41,031 nucleotides of DNA from Bacilli bacterium. Its GTDB lineage: Bacteria; Bacillota_I; Bacilli_A; RF39; UBA660. Location: NCBI GenBank assembly GCA_017428495.1, contig JAFRQS010000012.1, forward strand, positions 1 through 41,031, given 5' to 3'. Of the stretch, positions 33,921 through 40,729 are shown one piece after another. A model generated the notes under the pieces. It was not told the DNA's origin and searched no databases. It saw only the letters and a program-made list of their open reading frames with translations. A program made the translations under genes and the position numbers. How positions within the stretch are numbered: position 1 is the first letter of the stretch; every line of letters begins with the position of its first letter.

Positions 33921-34220
33921 ATGAAATTATTTACAAAAAATGATAATTTTTTTATATGTGAGCACTGTCAAAAAGAAGTACAACCACTAAGTTATACTTC
34001 TAGAGATCATTGTCCATATTGCCTATATTCCAAACATGTTGATATAAACCCTGGTGATAGATTAAATACATGTCTTGGACTATTAAAACCAATTGGTATT
34101 GAAAAATTTAAAGATACATATAAAATTATATATAAATGTGAAAAATGTAAAAAACTACACAAAAATATAATTGCAAATGATGATAACAGAGATTTAATAA
34201 TAGAATTATCTGTAATATAA
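33921..34220 (+). CDS. RNHCP-domain protein (zinc-ribbon like)
   Basis: The pattern FICEHCQKEVQPL, SRDHCPYCLYSKHVDINPGDR and NTCLGLLKPIGI is that of the RNHCP domain, with two CxxC pairs likely binding zinc; YKCEKCKK adds a third pair. 99 aa, function unknown. The family name motif reads RDHCP here. It faces scpA from a short divergent intergenic region. Confidence 0.88.
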   Translation: MKLFTKNDNFFICEHCQKEVQPLSYTSRDHCPYCLYSKHVDINPGDRLNTCLGLLKPIGIEKFKDTYKIIYKCEKCKKLHKNIIANDDNRDLIIELSVI

Positions 34221-34249
34221 AAAGCATTGATATTTTCAATGCTTTTTTT
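34219..34249. terminator. Bidirectional terminator
   Basis: AAAAAGCATTGA and TCAATGCTTTTTTT form a stem between the convergent ends of the RNHCP gene and the anchored protein gene; T runs are present on both strands. Confidence 0.8.
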
Positions 34250-35489
34250 ATTCTGCTTCTTCTATAGGTTTTATTTCAAATGATTCATCTTCTACTTGTG
34301 GTAAAAAATTTTTTTCTATAGCACTAAATGCCTCTAATAAATCTTTTACACCATCTTTTTCTGTTAACTTTTTCATTATATCAGCAGTATCTTCTTCTTT
34401 AACATCTTCATATGATATAGCTTTTTCAAGATTTGGTTTTTCCAATTTATAATTATCATCTACTTTAACATTCATTTCATATGACATAGTTAAACCTTCA
34501 GCACTTAAAGAACATTTAATTGCTGCGTTATTAGCGCTTTTCTCATTAATATTACATTTAAAATCTACTCCTAATGATTTAGGTATAGCTAATTCATAAT
34601 TCTTATCAGATACTTTTGATAAAGTTAAAATTTCCATACCATCCATACCTACTGATGCTTTAACAACCTTACTCATTAATCCTTTAGTATACACAGACAA
34701 TTCTATACTTTGCTGCAATTCTGGTACACTCATTTCACTATTTAACATATCTTTTACTTCAGATACTTCCATTTCAGTAATTTTAGATAAAGCTTTTATT
34801 AATTTATCGCTATTTCTTAAATATCCCATTAATGCATTAAACATTTCATCTTTATTATCATTATTAATGATTAACTTATTCTTTGTAACTTTTGAACCAT
34901 TTAACTCTACTTTTTCAGTAGTAAAAGTCCCCTTATCTAAAGCTTTATTTAAAGCTTTATAATATTCATCTATTACTACTTTAATATCATCTTTATCAAC
35001 TTTTTTAGTAAACTCCTCTAAATCTACTTCATCATAAATTAGTTTGTCATATAGATCATTTAAATCTAAATAAACTTTTTTATTCTCATAATATGCATCA
35101 ACAGCAACTAATTCTTTATTTTTATAATCTGCTTCAATATCAACTTTATATATATTATTATCATCATCTTCATAAATAGATAATTTCAACAACATATCAT
35201 TAACTATATCAAATACCTTTTTTGCATCTTCTTCAACAGCTTCTGAATTTTCATCTGCTTTTACATTAAATGCTAAATCTAAGTCTACTTTTGATTTGGA
35301 TTTTAATTGTTTTACACTAAATCCTTTATATGCTCTGTTTGCAGCCAATTTAAATACTACTTCTGGCTTGCTTTTATAATAGTAACCAAAACCTATCAAT
35401 CCCAATAATAAAACTATTAGTAGTCCACAAACTATTCCTTTGTGACTTTTCTTTTCAGTTAAATCTGAAAATTTTTCCATTTCTTCCAT
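34248..35489 (-). CDS. Anchored extracytoplasmic protein of unknown function (413 aa)
   Basis: A short charged cytoplasmic N-terminus is followed by one membrane helix (GIVCGLLIVLLLGLIGFGYYY) and a large Lys/Asp/Glu-rich outer domain of alternating strands and helices (for example DYKNKELVAVDAYYENKKVY). No conserved catalytic motif is seen. The ATG at 35489 is best spaced from GGAG. A promoter with TTGACA and an embedded palindrome lies directly upstream. I do not recognise the family. Confidence 0.75.
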   Translation of the reverse strand: MEEMEKFSDLTEKKSHKGIVCGLLIVLLLGLIGFGYYYKSKPEVVFKLAANRAYKGFSVKQLKSKSKVDLDLAFNVKADENSEAVEEDAKKVFDIVNDMLLKLSIYEDDDNNIYKVDIEADYKNKELVAVDAYYENKKVYLDLNDLYDKLIYDEVDLEEFTKKVDKDDIKVVIDEYYKALNKALDKGTFTTEKVELNGSKVTKNKLIINNDNKDEMFNALMGYLRNSDKLIKALSKITEMEVSEVKDMLNSEMSVPELQQSIELSVYTKGLMSKVVKASVGMDGMEILTLSKVSDKNYELAIPKSLGVDFKCNINEKSANNAAIKCSLSAEGLTMSYEMNVKVDDNYKLEKPNLEKAISYEDVKEEDTADIMKKLTEKDGVKDLLEAFSAIEKNFLPQVEDESFEIKPIEEAE

Positions 35490-35509
35490 ACTCATACTCC
35501 TTCTACTTT

Positions 35510-35538
35510 AGTATCACACAAAAATTATGTGATGTCAA
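35510..35538 (-). promoter_or_regulatory. Promoter with palindromic operator candidate
   Basis: On the minus strand TTGACA (35533-35538) and GATACT (35510-35515) are 17 nt apart. The palindrome ATCACA-N9-TGTGAT (35513-35533) fills the space between the two boxes, so a bound repressor would block RNA polymerase. No matching regulator is identified. Confidence 0.55.
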
Positions 35539-35569
35539 TAAAAGGATACTTTTTAATGTAAAATGATAG

Positions 35570-35920
35570 TCAATTTTTAGGTTTAAATACTAATGAAAAG
35601 AAAAATGCAAATACAACTGCTGATATAATACCTGCAGAAGTAAGTGAAAACATTCCCAAAGCAAGTCCAAGCACACCATCATTTATAGTTGAAGATAATG
35701 CACCATGTATCAGTGAATGACCAAAACTAGTGATTGGAACAAGCGCTCCTCCTCCAAATATATCTATACATTTATCATATATACCAAATATATCTAAAAA
35801 TGCACCTGAGATAACAAACAAAGACGTTACATGTCCTGGAGTAAGCTTTGTATTATCTAATATTAATTGTCCAATTAAACAAATAAAACCACAAAATATA
35901 AATGAATACAAATATATCAT
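35570..35920 (-). CDS. spoVAE: Stage V sporulation protein AE
   Basis: A 116-aa membrane protein with about four hydrophobic segments and the SpoVAC/AE signatures LIGQLILDNTKLTPGHVTSLFV and FGGGALVPITSFGHSLIHGA. It is part of the inner spore membrane channel that takes up dipicolinic acid. The start overlaps the spoVAD stop by 4 nt (ATGA), with GGAGG before it. Confidence 0.93.
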   Translation of the reverse strand: MIYLYSFIFCGFICLIGQLILDNTKLTPGHVTSLFVISGAFLDIFGIYDKCIDIFGGGALVPITSFGHSLIHGALSSTINDGVLGLALGMFSLTSAGIISAVVFAFFFSLVFKPKN

Positions 35921-36903
35921 ATTGCCTCCAAACTAATAGCATGACTAATAGATGGTATATTAAGTTTTTGATTTATCATTGTCGGTGACATCAAAGCACC
36001 AGTGGCTACTAACAATACTTTTTTTAGTTTACCTTTTTTCATTTGATCTATTATATAACCATATGTAACTAATGCACTTGAAGTTGTACCACTTGCACCT
36101 GCCTTTACATCTTGTTTATTTAAATCATATAACATGCATCCACAATCATCATATTTTTTTAATTCTATATTATGTTCTTTCTTTATTATTTCTTTTAATA
36201 TATCTTTCCCATATTTTCCTAAGTCACCAGTTAAAATTAAATCATAATATGAAGCATCTCTTTTCATATCCTTTAAATGTGCATTTATTGTATATGAAGC
36301 AGAAGGAGCCATAGCTGCACCCATATTAAATACATCATTTATACCATAGTCTAACACTTTACCTATGGTAAAACTTTCAACTCTAATATTACTCTTCTTA
36401 TTTGATAACAATATACTTCCTGCACCAGTAGCTGTAAAAGTTGTTGTATCTGGCTTAGGAGTACCATATTCAGTTGGATTCCTATATTGCTTTTCTGTAA
36501 CGCTATTATTTGCAGAAGTTGTACATATACAATTATTAATTTCCTTATTTTGTAACATCATACCTGCTATACCTATAGATAATGTACTTGTAGAACATGC
36601 TGCATATACTCCTATATAATTAATACCTAACTTCTCTGCACTATAACTAGAAGAAGTTATTTGATTTGTCAAATCGCCCGCTATAAATAAATCTATATCA
36701 TCTTTTTTCATGTTTGCTTTTCTTAAAAGTATACCCACACTATCTAAAACCATTTTCATTTCACCTTGTTCAAAACTTCTTTCTCCAATATAAAAATCTG
36801 TATATGATTTATCAAAATACTTACCAAGAGGCCCTTCTTTTTCAAACTTCCCTGCTACTGTACTAGTATTGTTAACATAAACATTATCGAATTTTATTGT
36901 CAT
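35917..36903 (-). CDS. spoVAD: Stage V sporulation protein AD
   Basis: A thiolase-like fold protein of 328 aa. FDNVYVNNTSTVAGKFEKEG opens it, FIAGDLTNQITSSSYSAEKL and YAACSTSTLSIGIAGMML (the Cys pocket region) are typical, and GASGTTSSALVTYGYII and ATGALMSPTMINQ lie near the C-terminus. SpoVAD binds dipicolinic acid for import into the spore. It abuts spoVAC directly. Confidence 0.95.
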   Translation of the reverse strand: MTIKFDNVYVNNTSTVAGKFEKEGPLGKYFDKSYTDFYIGERSFEQGEMKMVLDSVGILLRKANMKKDDIDLFIAGDLTNQITSSSYSAEKLGINYIGVYAACSTSTLSIGIAGMMLQNKEINNCICTTSANNSVTEKQYRNPTEYGTPKPDTTTFTATGAGSILLSNKKSNIRVESFTIGKVLDYGINDVFNMGAAMAPSASYTINAHLKDMKRDASYYDLILTGDLGKYGKDILKEIIKKEHNIELKKYDDCGCMLYDLNKQDVKAGASGTTSSALVTYGYIIDQMKKGKLKKVLLVATGALMSPTMINQKLNIPSISHAISLEAI

Positions 36904-37341
36904 TTATCCTCCTATAATTATCCTAATAAGTCCAAATACGTATGCTGAAATAATTCCATATAATATTACACTACCAGTTATTTTAAATATATTAGATCCT
37001 AATCCCATAATAAGACCATCCTTTCTATATTCAATAGCAGCACTCGTCATAGCATGGGCAAATCCAGTTATTGGTACAATTATTCCACATCTTACTTTTT
37101 CTACAATCTTATCAAAAAAACCTAAAGAAGTAAGTAAACTTGAAATAAATATTAAAGTAACAATCATATATGTACCTGCATCCTTTATTGTAATATTAAA
37201 AATATTAATATATAAATCTATTAAAACTTGACCAATCATTCCAATAAAACCACCTATGAAAAATGCTAATGACATACTCTTAATATGATCAATTTTTGGA
37301 GTATGTTTTTTTACTATATCTTTATATTCCTCTTTTGTCAT
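36904..37341 (-). CDS. spoVAC: Stage V sporulation protein AC
   Basis: A 145-aa membrane protein with four or five hydrophobic helices; SMSLAFFIGGFIGMIGQVLID and RCGIIVPITGFAHAMTSAAIEYR are the family hallmarks. SpoVAC is the mechanosensitive-type channel of the dipicolinic acid transporter. It is the first gene of spoVAC-AD-AE. The ribosome binding site GAGGTG sits inside an inverted repeat (37342-37372). Confidence 0.94.
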   Translation of the reverse strand: MTKEEYKDIVKKHTPKIDHIKSMSLAFFIGGFIGMIGQVLIDLYINIFNITIKDAGTYMIVTLIFISSLLTSLGFFDKIVEKVRCGIIVPITGFAHAMTSAAIEYRKDGLIMGLGSNIFKITGSVILYGIISAYVFGLIRIIIGG

Positions 37342-37372
37342 ATTTCACCTCTTTATTATTATGAAGTGAAAT
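37342..37372 (-). promoter_or_regulatory. Hairpin covering the spoVAC ribosome binding site
   Basis: The minus strand can fold ATTTCACTTC with GAGGTGAAAT (10 pairs including one G-T, 11-nt loop). The 3' arm contains the GAGGTG of spoVAC and ends next to the ATG. There is no T run, so it is not a terminator. It may limit translation from read-through transcripts. Confidence 0.35.
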
Positions 37373-37376
37373 ATAA

Positions 37377-38264
37377 TTAATATACTATATATTCTCTAGA
37401 TATTATTCTATTATCAGTACAATAAGACATAATATACTTATTATCTTTCTTTGATATTATTATACCTATAGTTTCATTCTTATCTTTTCTAATAGTACTA
37501 TCTATATAATTCTTATATGTTATTATTTGACCTATATATTCTTTTTTTAATTCTGTTACTTTTAATTCTATTACTACATAACAATTATAATTAATATTAA
37601 ACAATAATAAATCTATATAATTATATCTATCTCCTATTTTTATCTTATATTCATTACCAATATACGTATAACCTTCTCCAAGTTCTTTAAGAAAATTATC
37701 TAAGTCTTCTAATATTAATCTTTTTAATACTTTTTCACTTATATCTAAATAATTTAAATTATTTTTAATTAATATTGGATTTTTTATATAATCAGTTATA
37801 TCAGTATTTTCATTACTAATTAACTTATTCTTAGTATCTTCATCTAATCTTTCATATTCTTTATTCTTAATTTTATGTTCTAATTCTCTAACAGCAAGAT
37901 TTTGATTAATGCAAATGTCAATATAATAATTTATTTTATCTATATTTTCTATTGGCAATAATTTTTTACACTGACTCCAATTCAAATGTTGCCACGCTGT
38001 GGCCACTTTTTTATTACTAAAAATAACATAAAATTTTTTAATTCTAAATAATGTACTTCTATTATACTTTTTCCCTACTTCATTTACTAATTTCTCTGCA
38101 TATTTACCAATTATATTTTCACCATATTTACTTCCCGCTTCATATAATAATCTTCCCACTTCATAATATGTTATTACTCTATTTCTTTCTTTTGAATAAT
38201 CTTTTACTCTTTCATATATCTCATTGTCTATTAATTTATTCTTTATTTCATCATAGTAAGTCAT
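37377..38264 (-). CDS. DUF1016/YhcG-type PD-(D/E)XK nuclease
   Basis: The N-terminal DUF1016_N half has YYEVGRLLYEAGSKYGENII, RSTLFRIKKFYVIF, ATAWQHLNWSQCKKLL and NQNLAVRELEHKI. The C-terminal nuclease half has GDRYNYIDLLLFN and YVVIELKVTEL, giving the D...E-x-K catalytic pattern, then GIIISKK. 295 aa from the ATG at 38264, well spaced from GGAGG. It begins 33 nt after the reverse transcriptase stop with no terminator between, so it may be transcribed with the DGR. Its biological role in this setting is unknown. Confidence 0.88.
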   Translation of the reverse strand: MTYYDEIKNKLIDNEIYERVKDYSKERNRVITYYEVGRLLYEAGSKYGENIIGKYAEKLVNEVGKKYNRSTLFRIKKFYVIFSNKKVATAWQHLNWSQCKKLLPIENIDKINYYIDICINQNLAVRELEHKIKNKEYERLDEDTKNKLISNENTDITDYIKNPILIKNNLNYLDISEKVLKRLILEDLDNFLKELGEGYTYIGNEYKIKIGDRYNYIDLLLFNINYNCYVVIELKVTELKKEYIGQIITYKNYIDSTIRKDKNETIGIIISKKDNKYIMSYCTDNRIISREYIVY

Positions 38265-38297
38265 AGATACCTCCAATATATTATTAGAGATTACTCA

Positions 38298-39392
38298 CTA
38301 TTTCTCCTCCAAAATACTATTTATATATCTTTTAATGCATAAACTACTACAATACTTAAAACTATAATAATAATTATTCATAGTACTATAAAACTTCTTA
38401 AAATCACTTTTATCACAAATTCTAATCCTCTTCTTAATATTATTAAAAGTCCTATTACTTACCTTAATAATAGTTCTATTATTATTTATAATAAACTTAC
38501 AACCTAAAAAATCAAAACCATCATAACTATTATAAATCTTACTCTTATTTAAATTTAATTCTAATTTATATTCATCATTTAGTTTCTTTTCAATAATGGT
38601 TTTACATAGCTTTAAATAATTCTTATCATTATGTATTAATACATAATCATCCATATACCGTATCATATATTTTATTTTTAAATTATGAACTATATAATGA
38701 TCTAAAGAATTCAAATAATAAATAGCAAAGAATTGACTAGTCATATTACCAATTGGTAATCCTTTATTATATTTATAATTTGGTATATCAATTACCTCTT
38801 TTACTCTTTCAGTATACAATAACTCAATATTCTTTAATTTATTAATTTTATCATTTATATAATTATCATTTGTACTATCTATTATATTACACAATATATT
38901 ATATTCTGATTTATCTAATTTATCTTTAATCATATTTTTTAATATATCATGATCTATATTATAAAAATACTTCTTTATATCCAATTTTAAAATATAAAAC
39001 TTACCATACTTCTTATTCTTCTCTATATACCTTTTTAATAATTTAATTCCATAATCACAACCCATACCTATTCTTGTAGCTATATTTCTATTATCTAAGT
39101 ATCTTTCTAATTTAGGTATTAATGCATATATAGTTATATAATGATTAATAATCTTATCATTCATATTTAAACTCATTACTATTCTATATTTTGGATATTT
39201 AATTAAAAATATATTATATCTACCTATCTTATAACTATCACTTAATAAAACATTATAAACCAAATTTATATTTCTCATCTTATATCTTTCAAAATTATAT
39301 AACTTCCTTTTATTACCACATCCCTTATATATATATTTCTCATAAACATTTAATATATTATGAACATTTACTATCACTTCTAATCCACCCAT
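38298..39392 (-). CDS. DGR reverse transcriptase
   Basis: It copies TR RNA into mutagenised cDNA. Motif A is YILKLDIKKYFYNIDH (133-148, catalytic Asp); the DGR-type motif KGLPIGNMTSQFF (210-222) carries IGxxxSQ in place of the QGxxxSP of group II intron RTs. The catalytic YMDD is at 246-249, NLNKSKI follows (280-286) and GFDFLGCKF at 292-300. There is no maturase domain. At 364 aa it is normal for DGR RTs. It overlaps the avd gene by 35 nt. The ATG at 39392 is used; a GTG six codons in is an alternative. Confidence 0.95.
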   Translation of the reverse strand: MGGLEVIVNVHNILNVYEKYIYKGCGNKRKLYNFERYKMRNINLVYNVLLSDSYKIGRYNIFLIKYPKYRIVMSLNMNDKIINHYITIYALIPKLERYLDNRNIATRIGMGCDYGIKLLKRYIEKNKKYGKFYILKLDIKKYFYNIDHDILKNMIKDKLDKSEYNILCNIIDSTNDNYINDKINKLKNIELLYTERVKEVIDIPNYKYNKGLPIGNMTSQFFAIYYLNSLDHYIVHNLKIKYMIRYMDDYVLIHNDKNYLKLCKTIIEKKLNDEYKLELNLNKSKIYNSYDGFDFLGCKFIINNNRTIIKVSNRTFNNIKKRIRICDKSDFKKFYSTMNNYYYSFKYCSSLCIKRYINSILEEK

Positions 39393-39699
39393 GCATCATC
39401 TTAGTAATATTAGATAACTCACTACTTTTCTTTCTTAATAACTTTTCATTTATTATCTTATTCTTATAACATCTTTCTAAATAAAAATCTAACATACTAA
39501 GCTTACTCAAAATATCATACTTTAAATTATTTCTATTTTTATCAAAATTAACAATATAAATCATCTCTAATATATCTAAACTATCATTTATTATTCGATC
39601 TTTTATTACAAATTCTTTTCTTGGAAAATTGATTACAAAATCATCTATAGAATAAATAAATTCTTTAATATACTTAACTATTAAAAATCTATCATTCAT
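39358..39699 (-). CDS. Avd-like DGR accessory protein
   Basis: A 113-aa all-helical basic protein, as expected for the four-helix-bundle Avd that binds the RT and nucleic acid. The C-terminal KKSSELSNITKMMHGWIRS resembles the Avd end pattern (L..I..M..GW). LEMIYIVNFDK and MLDFYLERCYKNKIIN fit helices 2 and 3. It is between the MutS-like gene (4-nt ATGA overlap) and the RT gene (35-nt overlap), the usual place for avd. Confidence 0.85.
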   Translation of the reverse strand: MNDRFLIVKYIKEFIYSIDDFVINFPRKEFVIKDRIINDSLDILEMIYIVNFDKNRNNLKYDILSKLSMLDFYLERCYKNKIINEKLLRKKSSELSNITKMMHGWIRSDSKCS

Positions 39700-40031
39700 A
39701 ATTTGTTTTCAATATAATCTAATATATCATCTATTTTATCTTCACTTAAAGAATTTATTTTATCCAATATACACCTAATTCTATAATCAATACTATGTTT
39801 TCTCTTCCCTAGTTCTACATACTTACTATACTTATTTCTCTTTTTAAAATTAACATTATCATAATTAATACATTTACTATCCAATACATTAACTACTTTA
39901 CTAAACGCATTTATAGGAAAACCGACTCTATCATCTATTATCCTATAATTAAATAAATAATATAAAATATATGTATCATCTCCATAAACACTATAAAATC
40001 CACCATTCTTTCTAAATACAATACTACTCAT
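39696..40031 (-). CDS. MutS-domain-I-like DGR accessory protein (MSL)
   Basis: SIVFRKNGGFYSVYGDDTYI and GFPINAFSKVVNVLDSKCIN resemble MutS domain I (the mismatch-recognition FYE...GxDA...GxP.h...yl.kL pattern). DGR surveys report MutS-like accessory genes next to RTs. It is 111 aa, with no ATPase domain. The C-terminus is helical (YRIRCILDKINSLSEDKIDD). The ATG at 40031 follows GGAGG directly behind the hairpin at 40041-40084; the longer open frame reads through that hairpin. The role is inferred. Confidence 0.75.
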   Translation of the reverse strand: MSSIVFRKNGGFYSVYGDDTYILYYLFNYRIIDDRVGFPINAFSKVVNVLDSKCINYDNVNFKKRNKYSKYVELGKRKHSIDYRIRCILDKINSLSEDKIDDILDYIENKL

Positions 40032-40040
40032 ACTTCCTCC

Positions 40041-40084
40041 AAAAAAAGTGCTAGTAAAAATAAAGGTCTTTACTAGCACTTTTT
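40041..40084 (-). terminator. Strong hairpin/terminator between TR and msl-avd-RT
   Basis: A perfect 16-bp stem AAAAAGTGCTAGTAAA/TTTACTAGCACTTTTT with a 10-nt loop is followed by TT, and then GGAGG of the msl gene. As a Rho-independent terminator it would end a TR transcript at about 40041, leaving read-through to express msl-avd-RT. Confidence 0.75.
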
Positions 40085-40231
40085 ACACTTTTATAAGGTT
40101 AATAGATTGTTACGTATAACTAATCATCCTTATTCTCAATTTAGATTACTCAAGGATAAACTCTGTTCCTTTTAAATACACATCTATAAGTAATTAAACC
40201 TATAAATTCTCATTCTAAAGGAGCTCCCAAA
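40085..40231 (-). ncRNA. Probable TR RNA spacer, downstream of the template repeat
   Basis: 147 nt without an ORF, between TR and the terminator. In known DGRs the RNA beyond TR is needed for priming and RT/Avd binding. The palindrome GGAGCTCC (40220-40227) lies 4 nt past the TR end. I see no other structure with confidence. Confidence 0.5.
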
Positions 40232-40326
40232 AAGGCCTGACGCCATTAGCGTTGTTCGCGTTGTTGTTGTTCACATTCGCACTATTGGCATTCCACACAT
40301 TATTAGCATTGCTAGAGTTAGGCGCA
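40232..40326 (-). repeat. DGR template repeat (TR)
   Basis: 95 bp, aligned without gaps to VR (40804-40898). Sense is the minus strand. It contains 31 adenines, many in AAC/AAT codons (a run of NNNN when read in the VR frame). The 3' end GCTAATGGCGTCAGGCCTT is identical in VR. All 18 TR/VR differences are at TR adenines, none at the 64 other positions. It is much richer in G+C than its surroundings. Confidence 0.97.
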
Positions 40327-40656
40327 TTTATATGAATCTACCCTATAACAACTTAATAAGTTATTACCAATTTCATTTACTATATCACTTAAATAATATA
40401 GTTTTAAATACTTCATATAATTATTACAATTATATCTTTTCTCTACTATAATATCTAAATTATCTAAAACAATATAATCAATTTCATACTTATCTAAATA
40501 ATTTAAATTACTATATTCATAATTCATATTAAAGTTTATATATCTTAAAATATTCATATCTCTTTCAAAAGAAATATATCTATTTTTACCTTTAATCAAT
40601 ATTAAACTTTTTCTATTTAATCTTTTTATAAATTTATATCTATTATATGCACTCAT
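40318..40656 (-). CDS. Small protein (112 aa) between target gene and TR
   Basis: Not recognised with certainty. Basic and rich in Asn/Tyr (NRYKFIKRLNRKSLILIKGK, DYIVLDNLDIIVEKRYN). SLILIKGKNRYISFERDMNI loosely resembles the start of MutS domain I, so it might be a diverged relative of the msl protein. The weak ribosome binding site is GGAA. Its last 9 nt overlap the TR. Whether it is translated is unclear. Confidence 0.5.
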   Translation of the reverse strand: MSAYNRYKFIKRLNRKSLILIKGKNRYISFERDMNILRYINFNMNYEYSNLNYLDKYEIDYIVLDNLDIIVEKRYNCNNYMKYLKLYYLSDIVNEIGNNLLSCYRVDSYKCA

Positions 40657-40670
40657 AATTCCAAATTTTA

Positions 40671-40703
40671 GCGTTCCAGCGGACTTAACCCGCTTTGGAA
40701 CGC
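40671..40703 (-). promoter_or_regulatory. GC-rich hairpin downstream of VR (DGR-type target hairpin candidate)
   Basis: GCGTTCC pairs with GGAACGC and AGCGG with CCGCT, with a 2-nt bulge and a 7-nt loop. It lies 26 nt after the target gene stop and is not followed by T's. Such hairpins near VR help target recognition in known DGRs; here it is about 100 bp past the VR end. Confidence 0.55.
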
Positions 40704-40729
40704 ATTTCTATATCCTTTTATTTCCTCTT

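Noticed and set aside
40032..40079. Longer start of the MutS-like gene (MLVKTFIFTSTFFGG)
   Set aside because: It translates the hairpin/terminator at 40041-40084; GGAGG lies just before the ATG at 40031.
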